Source: Kineosporia aurantiaca JCM 3230
Lineage (GTDB): Bacteria; Actinomycetota; Actinomycetes; Actinomycetales; Kineosporiaceae
Length of the DNA stretch: 64,000 nt
NCBI GenBank assembly: GCA_000719025.1
Contig: JODP01000002.1
Location: forward strand, 620,001-684,000
Direction of reading: 5' to 3'
Both the position numbers and the translations under genes were made by a program. The notes under the pieces were generated by a model. The model saw only the letters and a program-made list of their open reading frames with translations. It was not told the origin of the DNA and did not search any database. Of the stretch, positions 8,804 to 17,013 are shown in pieces (the first letter of the stretch is position 1; every line of letters begins with the position of its first letter).

Positions 8804-9658
8804 CTAGTTGATCATGGACTTTGCCGTCATTGCGTGATCGAGGGCCGGAAGGACCTCTCCGAGAGGGGCGTCGAGCCGGATGTCGCAGTAGCCGTCCCCC
8901 CGGGTCTCCCCCTGGTTCACGATGGCCACCGGAATCCCGCTCTTGCGGGCCTGGAGCACGAACCTGAAGCCCGACATCACCTTGAGTGATGATCCGAGGA
9001 TCAGCAGGGAGCCGGCCCGCTCCAGCCTCGCGAAGCACGCGTCGACCCGCGGGCGGGGCACCGTCTCGCCGAAGAAGACCACGTCCGGCTTCAGCGGGCC
9101 CTCGCCGCAGTGCGGGCAGGCGACCATCACGAACCCGGCCAGCTCGTCCTCGGCCAGGTCCACGTCGCCGTCCGGATTCACCGCCTCGGCCCGGGCGGTG
9201 AAGTCCGGGTTGGCGGCGTGCAGCCGCCGGTCCAGGTCGGTCCGGTCGCTCAGCCGGCCGCAGTTCAGGCAGATCGCCCGGTCCAGCCCGCCGTGCAGCT
9301 CGATCACCCCGGTGGCCCCGGCGGCCTGGTGCAGCCCGTCCACGTTCTGCGTGATGATGCCCTCGACCAGCCCCTGCTTCTGCAGCCCGGCCACCGCCTC
9401 GTGCGCCGGGTTCGGCCGGGCGCGCTTCATCTGCCGCCAGCCCAGGTAGCTCCGGGCCCAATAGCGGTGCCGGGCCTCCGGGTCCTTCATGAAGGTCTGA
9501 TAGGTCATCGGGGTGTGTCGGCGCAGCGCCCCGGACGGGCCGCGATAGTCCGGGATGCCCGAATCGGTCGAGATCCCGGCGCCACTCAGGATCACCACCC
9601 CGCCGTCGCCGACGAGATCCACCAGCGAGTCGAAGGCGGGGGTTAGAAGGGTGTTCAC
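8804..9658 (-). CDS. Sirtuin (Sir2) NAD-dependent protein deacylase
   Basis: A 284-residue Sir2-family enzyme that removes acyl groups from lysine using NAD. It shows GAGISTDSGIPDYRG (NAD binding), TQNVDGLH (catalytic-loop Asn/Asp), ELHGG (catalytic His) and two zinc pairs, CLNC and CPHC. The frame is open for 57 more codons upstream, but these overlap the divergent PHP gene; GTG 9658 with GGAGAA 7 nt upstream is preferred. Only about 34 bp separate its start from the start of the PHP gene, so the two promoters must overlap. The last codons coincide with a copy of a 14-15-nt intergenic repeat (8808-8822). Confidence 0.9.
   Translation of the reverse strand: MNTLLTPAFDSLVDLVGDGGVVILSGAGISTDSGIPDYRGPSGALRRHTPMTYQTFMKDPEARHRYWARSYLGWRQMKRARPNPAHEAVAGLQKQGLVEGIITQNVDGLHQAAGATGVIELHGGLDRAICLNCGRLSDRTDLDRRLHAANPDFTARAEAVNPDGDVDLAEDELAGFVMVACPHCGEGPLKPDVVFFGETVPRPRVDACFARLERAGSLLILGSSLKVMSGFRFVLQARKSGIPVAIVNQGETRGDGYCDIRLDAPLGEVLPALDHAMTAKSMIN
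8808..8822. repeat. Copy of the TGATCATGGACTTT repeat at the sirtuin 3' end
   Basis: The 15-mer here differs by at most one base from the inner arm of the nested palindrome at 39658-39673. It covers the stop and last codons of the sirtuin gene and is followed at 8836 by GTGATC, so a partial inverted partner may exist. Sharing a 14-mer by chance at two places in 64 kb is unlikely. Confidence 0.55.
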
Positions 9659-9692
9659 CCAGCCATTCTCCGCCGATGAGAGAATCGTGGCG

Positions 9693-10514
9693 ATGCTTCC
9701 CCCCGACAACCACGTGCACTCCCAGTTCAGCTGGGACACCCGCGACACCAGTTCGATGGATCTGACCTGCGCGAAAGCGGTCGAGATCGGCTTACCGGCG
9801 ATCGCCTTCACCGAACACGTCGACTTCACCAGCTGGGGTCACGACGACCTGCCCCCTGATGACGCCGAGATCGCCTTCCGCGAGCGGGTCCACCCTCTCG
9901 ATGTCGAGGGTTACCAGGCCGAGCTCCAGCGCTGCCGGGACAAGTACCCGGACCTGCGCATTCTCTCCGGCATCGAGACCGGCGAGCCGCACCTGTTCCC
10001 CGGCAGCGTGGCGGCCGTGCTGCGCTCGGGGGCGTTCGAGCGGGTGCTCGGATCGCTCCACTCGGTGGTTCATGAAGGACGCGTACTGTCGCCGGAGCGG
10101 GTGTTCTCGCTCGGCGTACCTCCGGAAGACCTGATGCGCCGCTACTTCGACGGCCTGATCGACCTGGTCAAGGGTTCGGACGTGTTCCAGGTGCTGGCGC
10201 ACTGCGACTTCCCGCGCCGCTACTGGCCCACCCGGTCCGCCGCGTACGACGAGAAACTGTTCCAAGAGGAGTACCGCACGGTCTTCCGCGCCCTCGCCAC
10301 CAGTGGCCGGGCCCTGGAGATCAACACCCGAAGCCCGATCTGGTCGGCCGAGCTGATGCGCTGGTGGTACGAGGAGGGCGGCGAGGCGGTGTCGTTCGGC
10401 AGCGACGCGCACGTGCCCTACCGGGTCGGCGACCAGTTCGAGCTGGCGGTCAGCGTGGTCGAGGCAGCCGGTTTCCGGCCGGGGCGGGACCGGTTCGACT
10501 TCTGGCGGCGCTGA
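9693..10514 (+). CDS. PHP-domain phosphatase, histidinol-phosphatase-like
   Basis: A 273-residue PHP-superfamily metal-dependent phosphoesterase. The N-terminus DNHVHSQFSWD is the typical first metal motif, followed by FTEHVDF, GIETGEP, GSLHSV, LAHCDFPRR and a terminal FGSDAHVP motif, so all metal-binding positions look intact. Family members include histidinol-phosphate phosphatases of histidine synthesis. No his genes are nearby, so the substrate is unproven. ATG 9693 is chosen because the family motif begins immediately; GTG 9687 in frame is an alternative. It is divergent from the sirtuin, and its 3' end overlaps the convergent methyltransferase by 65 bp. Confidence 0.85.
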   Translation: MLPPDNHVHSQFSWDTRDTSSMDLTCAKAVEIGLPAIAFTEHVDFTSWGHDDLPPDDAEIAFRERVHPLDVEGYQAELQRCRDKYPDLRILSGIETGEPHLFPGSVAAVLRSGAFERVLGSLHSVVHEGRVLSPERVFSLGVPPEDLMRRYFDGLIDLVKGSDVFQVLAHCDFPRRYWPTRSAAYDEKLFQEEYRTVFRALATSGRALEINTRSPIWSAELMRWWYEEGGEAVSFGSDAHVPYRVGDQFELAVSVVEAAGFRPGRDRFDFWRR

Positions 10515-11400
10515 GCCCGGTTCCGTCTTCCTTTGGCAAGGTGATGACGGCCGGGATCGGCTGAGCCCGGAGGAAGGCGGTGGTCGCCACGACCCCGAGG
10601 AACTCGAACCGGGTGTCGCCGGTCAGGTACGAGTCACCGGCCTCCTGGACGCCGGGCCAGTTCCGGTCGGTGTAGTCGTCGAGCAGCACGATGCCGCCCG
10701 GGGCCGCGATCCGCTCGGCGAACCGGAGGTCGGCGGCCACGGCGGCGGCCGAGTGGTCGCCGTCCAGAATGATCACGCCGTACTCCCGATCGGCGACCTC
10801 GGCCTGCACTCCGCGATCGGATGAGCGGCCGCGGATCAGTCGCATCCGGCTCGGATCGACGCCGGCCAGGGCCAGGTTCTCGCGCACCACCAGCTCGGTG
10901 GAGGCCTCCAGCGGATCGACCACGGTGAGCCCGTAGCCGAGTCCGGCCCGGCTGATCTGGCGCGCCATCCCGCCGGCGAACATCCCGAAAAGCGTCCCGA
11001 TCTCCAGGATCTCCCCGTTCGGCGGGTCCAGCAGCGGGGTCGTGGCGAGCTTGCCGAGCACGTTGCCCGGCGCCCCGGCCATCCGCCCGACCCCCCGCAG
11101 CTCGAGCTCGAAGAGGGTGCGATAGGCCTGCACCAGGTGGCCGTAGGCGTCCGGCGCCAGCGCGACCCGGCTCACCTGCGCGGCCAGTTCCCGCAGCCGG
11201 CTCTCGCTGATCAGCCGGGTGCTGCGCCGACCCTGCGCCCCGAGCAGCAGATCGACCGCGTAGCCGGGGGCCTGGGTCTGCCTGCGCAGGCTCTGCAGTT
11301 CGGCCCGGAGCTGCTCGACCTCCGTGCGCAGGTCGAGCACTTCCTTGTGGACGGGGCTCAGCGCCCGGGCGGTGATCTGCTGCACCCAGCTCCGCGGCAT
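10450..11400 (-). CDS. Class I SAM-dependent methyltransferase with N-terminal coiled coil
   Basis: A 316-residue protein. Residues about 15-45 form a short coiled coil (EVLDLRTEVEQLRAELQSLRR). The C-terminal half has Rossmann methyltransferase motifs: motif I EILEIGTLFG, an acidic residue in TVVDPLEAS, YGVIILDGDHS and GGIVLLDDY. The DGDHS signature is typical of the methyltransferase 24 group, which includes O-methyltransferases of secondary metabolites and cell-wall glycans. The substrate is unknown. The C-terminal approximately 20 residues overlap the convergent PHP gene. It lies 20 bp downstream of the phosphoribosyltransferase on the same strand and may be co-transcribed with it. Confidence 0.8.
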   Translation of the reverse strand: MPRSWVQQITARALSPVHKEVLDLRTEVEQLRAELQSLRRQTQAPGYAVDLLLGAQGRRSTRLISESRLRELAAQVSRVALAPDAYGHLVQAYRTLFELELRGVGRMAGAPGNVLGKLATTPLLDPPNGEILEIGTLFGMFAGGMARQISRAGLGYGLTVVDPLEASTELVVRENLALAGVDPSRMRLIRGRSSDRGVQAEVADREYGVIILDGDHSAAAVAADLRFAERIAAPGGIVLLDDYTDRNWPGVQEAGDSYLTGDTRFEFLGVVATTAFLRAQPIPAVITLPKEDGTGLSAARSRTGPAPAGNRLPRPR

Positions 11401-11420
11401 GACCGCATGGAATCAGATGA

Positions 11421-11930
11421 TCACGGAATGCTGGTGTCCGACACGGCTTCCGTCGCCCCGACGGGGGGCTCGGTGGACCACGGGAAATTGATCCAGAGGT
11501 CGGTCTCGCGCCAGGAGTAGTCGGGTTGAACGATGGTGCGCGGCTTGGTGTAGAGCACGGCCGAGCGCACCTCGTCCGGGTGATGGTTGCGCAGCACGTC
11601 GAGCACCAGGTCGAGGGTGCGGCCGGAGTCGGCCACGTCGTCCACCACGAGCAGGCGCTTGCCGACGATCGCGGCCGTGTCCAGCAGCGGCTCGAGCAGC
11701 ACCGGGTCCGGCAGGGTCTCCTCGATGTCGCTGTAGAACTCCACGTTCAGGGTGCCCGCCGCCTTCACCCCGAGGGCGTACGAGATCGCCCCGGCCGGCA
11801 GCAGGCCACCCCGGGCCACCGCGATCACCATGTCGGGCCGGAATCCGCTGTCGGCGATGCTCCGGGCCAGTTCCCGGCCTGCCTCGCCGAACAGTTCCCA
11901 GGTCAGGACCTCGCGCTCGGGGCTACTCAT
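11421..11930 (-). CDS. Purine phosphoribosyltransferase (xanthine-guanine type)
   Basis: A 169-residue type I phosphoribosyltransferase. The PRPP-binding loop is LLVVDDVADSGRT and the pyrophosphate loop is AVARGGLLPA. The C-terminal YSWRETDLWINFPW segment is characteristic of the Gpt-like xanthine/guanine/hypoxanthine salvage group, in which the aromatic residue stacks on the purine. Predicted role: conversion of a purine base and PRPP to the nucleoside monophosphate. It sits between the lipase gene and the methyltransferase gene on the same strand. Confidence 0.82.
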   Translation of the reverse strand: MSSPEREVLTWELFGEAGRELARSIADSGFRPDMVIAVARGGLLPAGAISYALGVKAAGTLNVEFYSDIEETLPDPVLLEPLLDTAAIVGKRLLVVDDVADSGRTLDLVLDVLRNHHPDEVRSAVLYTKPRTIVQPDYSWRETDLWINFPWSTEPPVGATEAVSDTSIP

Positions 11931-11958
11931 CCCGACAATCTACTGGCCCGCGGCCGCC

Positions 11959-13407
11959 TCACCTCAGCCAGGTCAGCAGGTGCTCCCCCACGGCCGGGTG
12001 GCCGAAGTACGCGGTGTGCTCCACCCCGGCGACCTTCTCCAGGATCAGCGGGCCGGGCACCGGGAACCCGGGCACCCCGTCCAGCTGGTACGTGCCCAGG
12101 GTGGGCACCACCAGGTCGTTGCCGTCCCGTCCGAACACCAGATCGGTAAGGCCGTTGCGGCTCACCCGGGATAACGGCGAGCCGGACGGCGGGTCGTAGT
12201 CGGAGGCGACGGCGTGCAGGACCGGGACCGTACGTTCCGGCGTCCCCAATCTCAGCTTTTTCAGGTAGTCACCCGACGGATCCATCGCGGTCAGCCCGTC
12301 CAGCCCCTGCACCGCCCCGAGCGCCAGGTGCTTCAGCACGGTGAGGACGGCGTCGAGCACGTCGGTCACCGGGTTGCCCGGCACGAACTGCAGCAGGTTG
12401 GTCATCCGGTCGACGAGCCCGCCCCAGTGCCCGGAATCGGCCAGGATCGTGCCCGCATTCGGGGTGCCCACCATCACCAGCCGGCGCACGACCAGCTGCG
12501 ATTCCGGCTGCGCGGCGAGTTCGCGGCCCACCAGCCCGCCCCGGCTGTGCGCCACCACGTCCACCGTCAGCGCGAGGCCTTCGGGGAGCCGGGTCAGCAG
12601 CTCGCGGACGTTGGCGGCCGGGTCGACCGACAGGGTCGGGTGATCGAACGCGAAAACCCTTCCTGCGTAGAGGTTGTGCAGCTCCTGGAACTGCGCGGGC
12701 GGCAGGTCGCGGAAGGCCAGGTCGGACCGGCTGAACGTGCCGTGCAGGAAGAGTAGCGCCGGCCCCTGGGCGAAATGCGCCCAGTCCTGCGTGTCCAGCC
12801 CCCGCGCGTCGGCCTGCGTGTAGTCGTCCGGGGTGAAACTGCGCAGCAGATACGGACGGTGCCCGGCCTCCCACCGCGAGGCGAGCCGCTCGGCCACCAC
12901 CGCCGTCCCTCGTTCCAGGAGAGGAAAAGCCAGAACCTTCAGCATCTTCCGGCCGATTGCCCAGACCAGCCCGCGGTAGGCCGATGCGGCGCCGGTCGGC
13001 GGGGGAACGATCTCCCGGGGGATCGAGTACGTCAGATTTTGGACGTTGGTGCCTGGCGGTTCGATCGGCAGATGCCAGGACTGACTGCCGTCTTCGGCGG
13101 TGTACAGCAGCACCTGGGCGAAGGAGTGCCCCGGGCTCGGGATGCTCAGCGTGATCTCCGGACCACCGCCGCTGCGGCTACCGGCGACCGGCGCCAGCTC
13201 GGTGTGACCACTGATCTCGACAGTGAGCTGCTCCAGGAACCCGGCCGAGGCCACCGCCTCGGCGAACCCGTCGGCGCTGCCCTCCCGCACCCGCAACCCG
13301 GGCGAGCCGGCCGCCAGCACCTCCACCTGCCCGGACAGACCGGGGGTGCTCAGCGTGACGCCCTCAAGCGTGACCGGAGTGCCGTCCGGGTTGAGATTCC
13401 TTGCCAT
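11959..13407 (-). CDS. Alpha/beta-hydrolase (lipase/esterase) coupled to the CHAT protein
   Basis: A 482-residue protein with an N-terminal beta-rich domain (residues about 1-135) and a C-terminal alpha/beta-hydrolase domain. The oxyanion region is LHGTF (His222), the nucleophile elbow is VVAHSRGG (Ser288), and likely acid and base are Asp431 in DGNDLVVP and His464 in GVEHTAYFGH, as in triacylglycerol lipases. It has no signal peptide, so it is probably cytoplasmic. Its ATG shares one base with the TGA of the upstream CHAT gene (TGATG), so translation is coupled. Pairing of a caspase-like protease with a lipase suggests a regulated effector unit, perhaps protease-activated lipid attack; that function is inference. 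Confidence 0.8.
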   Translation of the reverse strand: MARNLNPDGTPVTLEGVTLSTPGLSGQVEVLAAGSPGLRVREGSADGFAEAVASAGFLEQLTVEISGHTELAPVAGSRSGGGPEITLSIPSPGHSFAQVLLYTAEDGSQSWHLPIEPPGTNVQNLTYSIPREIVPPPTGAASAYRGLVWAIGRKMLKVLAFPLLERGTAVVAERLASRWEAGHRPYLLRSFTPDDYTQADARGLDTQDWAHFAQGPALLFLHGTFSRSDLAFRDLPPAQFQELHNLYAGRVFAFDHPTLSVDPAANVRELLTRLPEGLALTVDVVAHSRGGLVGRELAAQPESQLVVRRLVMVGTPNAGTILADSGHWGGLVDRMTNLLQFVPGNPVTDVLDAVLTVLKHLALGAVQGLDGLTAMDPSGDYLKKLRLGTPERTVPVLHAVASDYDPPSGSPLSRVSRNGLTDLVFGRDGNDLVVPTLGTYQLDGVPGFPVPGPLILEKVAGVEHTAYFGHPAVGEHLLTWLR

Positions 13408-15935
13408 CAATGACCTTTCGTTGCACTGAGCAGACGCAGGCGCGGATGCCCGAACAACTGGAAGGAGACCAGCGTGGCGTCGATCCCCGGGGCTTCCTGA
13501 CGGACCGCCCGCTCGGTGTACCGGGCGCGGATCCGACGCAGCAGCTCGGCGACCGGGATCCGGCCCACGGCCGGTTCTGCGTCGGGGAAGGCCACCTCGA
13601 GGCAGTGCCGGTAGAACTCCTCGGCCATCTCGGCCGCCGTGTGGTCGGCGATGTTCCACAACGGAGCCACCACCGCCCCGGCCCCGGCCTCCAGAAACGC
13701 CGCCGCCATGCCCCCGTAGTCACCGAGCAGCCGGCCGTCGCCGGCGCCGATCTGGCAGGCGTTCAGGTAGACAAAGGGGCTGGCCGTCAGCCGACGACCG
13801 CGAATGTGGTTCTCATGCAGGATGTCCGGCTGCTCCAGACCCATGCGTCCGGCCCGGTGCCGCTCGGGCGGCAGGAGCAGGCCACCGGCCACGCCCAGCG
13901 GATCGAAACGGCCGTGCAGGGCGAAGTGCATGAGATCGACGGCGGGACTGCCTCCGAGCAGGTTCAGCACGTCGGTGAACAGAGGACGCACGGCCACCAC
14001 GTCCGGCGCCAGGGCCTCGATCAGCCGAGCCGCCTCGAGCTCGGCGTGCGGTAGCGGGTCTGCGCCGAGAAGCCCTTCGTAGCGGGCGGTCACGACGGCG
14101 GTCGAGCCGATGCCGAGGATTGATTGAGGACGCGGAGCGGGCGGCGGTTCGTCGGTCAGGAGCCACCGGCTGATCGCCACGTGCGCCCCGAGGAAGACGG
14201 CCTCCCCGCCCGGCGGCAGCTCGTGCGGCCCGGCCCCGGACCAGCCGGCGGGGCGGGCCGCCAGCTCCCAGGGCACGTACGGCTCATCACTCAGCACCAG
14301 CACGGTGGCCGGGTGCTCGGGGGTTCCACTGGCCACGGTGGCCCGCAGCGCGGCCCGGATCGGGGCCGGGACCGAGCGGTAGATCCGATGGCCCAGCCCG
14401 AGCAGCCAGGCGTAGAGGTCGAGCTGGTTACCCGTGGTCGCCACCTTGGCCCGCGCCTGCGCGCCGAGCTCGTGCGGAGTGGTGCCGACCCCGGCCTCCC
14501 CCACGATCACCTCGGTCCGCGGCTCCCACTGATCGGCGACGTGCTCATGACGGCTGAAGGCGGTGAAGACCAGCCGCGTGCCGGAGACCTCGTCGCTGCG
14601 GCGGATCACGATCAGCAGGTCGGGCCGGTCCGCGTCGAGCAGCGGGGTGAGGTCGAGCGCCGTGCTCGGGCGGAACCGGTCGGTGCTCGTCGGGCCGGGC
14701 TGGACGGCCAGGTTGTCGGTCGGGGCCCAGGGTGGGTGGACGGCCGGGGCCGGGCTCTTTTCCGGGCCTTTCTCGGAGCCTTTTTCGGAACTGGGTCGCG
14801 GCCGGAGCTGGGAGACCTGACCCGCTGTCTCCCCCGCCTCGCCCGAGCTGCGGGGGTGCTGCGGGTCCGCGGGTGGCTCCGGAGGCGCTGGGACGACGCT
14901 GAGCCCGCGCGGATCGGAAGCAATGACCACGGACCGCGAGGCGAACCCGATCAGCGCCCCGTCCCGGATGAAGCTCACATCGATCCGGCGCTCGAGGGTC
15001 AGGTCCGGCCGGGCCAGGCCGACGAACGTCACCGACACCGACGGCCACGGGTCTTCCGGGGTTCGGCGGAGCGAGTAGACCCCGGGCTGCTCCGCATCCA
15101 GCGGCCGGCCGTGGTCCTCCACCTCGGGCAGCAGCACCAGGGCGTGCGGATCGAACTGGAAGGCCACCTGAAGTTCCAGGGTCTCCGGCCGACGGGGCAG
15201 CCGCACCGCCGTCGGACCGACCAGGGCCGTGTCCTGATCCGCCCGCAGCCCGGCCGTGACCACGAAGGGGGCGCCCGGAGCGGCCCGTTCCGGGGCGTCG
15301 AGGCGCGGGTAGACGGGATGGACGGGACTGGGAGCGGTGGTAGGCGTAAGACCGGCGGGATGAGCTTCACCCTCTTCGGACGGCCCACCATCGGCGTCGT
15401 CGCCGTCCTCGAACGCGGTCGAAAGCTCCACTTCATCCGTGCCCGCGGTCTCGCCCGGCAGACCCGACACCGCGGGCGGCCCGTCGATCCGCTCGTACGC
15501 CCGACCACCGGTCACCGGCCGCACCGGAGACGCCTCGAAATCGATCGCTACCCAAGGCCGCCCCGCCCGGCCGGCCCGGGCCACCCCGTCCCTAATCCGG
15601 AACAGCTGCACGGGCGGCGGAAACCCGTCCCGCGTCAGGCTGGAGAGCAGGACGCTCATCACCGTCGCGTCGTCCGGATCGGTTCTGTCGCGGGCCAGTT
15701 CGAAGAGCACCGCGTATTTCTGCACGATCGGCAGGCGGGCCATCAGCTCGATCAGCTCGCGACGCCGGGCAGTGCCCGGAGGCACCTGCGCGACCCGGAG
15801 GGCGAGCCGGCCGAAGTCGGGCCAGAGGCTGGGCGGGAGCTCCCCGAGCAGGCGGCTCAGCAGGCGCAGGCGGGTCTCGCTGCCCGCGGTCGCAGCGGTG
15901 TTCAGCAGCTCGGCGGCCTCGGCCCGGCTGAGCAT
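13407..15935 (-). CDS. CHAT-domain (caspase-like) protein
   Basis: An 842-residue protein. Residues about 1-120 are helical and could be an effector-associated or adaptor domain. An acidic and Pro-rich linker follows, then a beta-rich region (about 200-345) with LELQVAFQFDPHALVLLPEV and DVSFIRDGALIGFASRSV, a second low-complexity linker rich in Ser/Glu/Lys/Pro (345-400), and a C-terminal CHAT protease domain (about 550-835). The catalytic dyad is His674 in FALHGRFD and Cys727 in YLNACQIG, with the usual PLWNI motif after it. ATG 15935 follows GGGGGA. It is the first gene of a two-gene unit with the lipase. CHAT proteases act in bacterial immunity (for example with gasdermins or Craspase) and in cell death. 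Confidence 0.88.
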   Translation of the reverse strand: MLSRAEAAELLNTAATAGSETRLRLLSRLLGELPPSLWPDFGRLALRVAQVPPGTARRRELIELMARLPIVQKYAVLFELARDRTDPDDATVMSVLLSSLTRDGFPPPVQLFRIRDGVARAGRAGRPWVAIDFEASPVRPVTGGRAYERIDGPPAVSGLPGETAGTDEVELSTAFEDGDDADGGPSEEGEAHPAGLTPTTAPSPVHPVYPRLDAPERAAPGAPFVVTAGLRADQDTALVGPTAVRLPRRPETLELQVAFQFDPHALVLLPEVEDHGRPLDAEQPGVYSLRRTPEDPWPSVSVTFVGLARPDLTLERRIDVSFIRDGALIGFASRSVVIASDPRGLSVVPAPPEPPADPQHPRSSGEAGETAGQVSQLRPRPSSEKGSEKGPEKSPAPAVHPPWAPTDNLAVQPGPTSTDRFRPSTALDLTPLLDADRPDLLIVIRRSDEVSGTRLVFTAFSRHEHVADQWEPRTEVIVGEAGVGTTPHELGAQARAKVATTGNQLDLYAWLLGLGHRIYRSVPAPIRAALRATVASGTPEHPATVLVLSDEPYVPWELAARPAGWSGAGPHELPPGGEAVFLGAHVAISRWLLTDEPPPAPRPQSILGIGSTAVVTARYEGLLGADPLPHAELEAARLIEALAPDVVAVRPLFTDVLNLLGGSPAVDLMHFALHGRFDPLGVAGGLLLPPERHRAGRMGLEQPDILHENHIRGRRLTASPFVYLNACQIGAGDGRLLGDYGGMAAAFLEAGAGAVVAPLWNIADHTAAEMAEEFYRHCLEVAFPDAEPAVGRIPVAELLRRIRARYTERAVRQEAPGIDATLVSFQLFGHPRLRLLSATKGH

Positions 15936-16085
15936 CGGCAGTCCCCCATCCTGTCCGCACTCAGCTGATCACAACCTACGGAAAGCGCGCAAATAGGTTG
16001 CCCGGACGGGCCGGGACGGGGCCCGCGTGCCAGGGTGGAACGGCCGACCAGCCGGATCGGCCCGAACCGCAGGAGGACCGTCGCC

Positions 16086-16922
16086 ATGACTTCCGTACCC
16101 GCCCTGAAGCTGACCAGCGGCGCCGAGATCCCCCAGCTCGGGCTGGGCACCGCCCGGGTGCCCGACGAGGAGATCCGCCGGATCGTCGCCGAGGCGATCG
16201 GGCTCGGCTACCGGCTGATCGACACCGCGGCCAAGTACGAGAACGAGCTCGGCGTGGGCCAGGGCATCGCCGACTCCGGGGTGCCCCGCGAGGACCTGTT
16301 CGTGACCACCAAGCTGCGCGGCGCCGACCAGGGCTATGGCCCCACGCTGCAGGCCATCGACGACAGCCGGGAACGCCTCGGCCTGGACTACCTCGACCTC
16401 TACCTGATCCACTGGCCGCTGCCCCGGCTGGACCGGTACGTGGACTCCTGGCGGGCGATGGAGGAGGCGGTGGCCCTGGGCAAGGTCCGCGCGATCGGGG
16501 TCTCCAACTTCCTGCCCGAGCACCTGGACCGGCTGGCCGCCGAGACCACCACCGTGCCCGCCGTGAACCAGATCGAGATCCACCCCCACCTCCCGCAGCG
16601 CGAGCTGATCGCCGAGAACACCCGGCGGGGCATCGTCACCGAGTCCTGGTCGCCCCTGGCCAACGCCAACGACCTGCTGAAAGCCCCGGAACTGACCGAG
16701 ATCGCCGCTGCGCACGGATGTTCCGTGGTGCAGGTCGTGCTGGCCTGGCACCTGCGGCAGGGGCTGGTGGTGATCCCGAAGGCCTCCCACCCCGACCGCC
16801 TGCGCCAGAACCTCGACGCCCTGGGTGTGCAGCTCACCGACGAGGACGTGGACCGGATCGCCACCCTGGACACCGGCACGCGGGCCGGAGGGCAGGACCC
16901 GGCGACTCACGAGGAGTTCTGA
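16086..16922 (+). CDS. Aldo/keto reductase, 2,5-diketogluconate-reductase-like
   Basis: A 278-residue NADPH-dependent oxidoreductase of the AKR superfamily. The catalytic tetrad is visible: Asp in RLIDTAAKYENE together with the Tyr, Lys in FVTTKLRG, and His in LYLIHWPLP. GVSNF and the C-terminal IPKASHPDRLRQN cofactor-binding segment are typical of the AKR5 (2,5-diketo-D-gluconate reductase) group. It reduces aldehydes or ketones; the natural substrate is not evident. ATG 16086 is preceded by AGGAGG at 16071-16076. It is divergent from the CHAT/lipase unit and convergent with dinB. Confidence 0.9.
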   Translation: MTSVPALKLTSGAEIPQLGLGTARVPDEEIRRIVAEAIGLGYRLIDTAAKYENELGVGQGIADSGVPREDLFVTTKLRGADQGYGPTLQAIDDSRERLGLDYLDLYLIHWPLPRLDRYVDSWRAMEEAVALGKVRAIGVSNFLPEHLDRLAAETTTVPAVNQIEIHPHLPQRELIAENTRRGIVTESWSPLANANDLLKAPELTEIAAAHGCSVVQVVLAWHLRQGLVVIPKASHPDRLRQNLDALGVQLTDEDVDRIATLDTGTRAGGQDPATHEEF

Positions 16923-17013
16923 GCATCTCCGAAGGCGGACCCAGCAACGGATCGGCCGGGCTACTGCACCTCGAGCCCGGCCGAGGTCGCCACGTGACGC
17001 CGAATCGGCGCAG

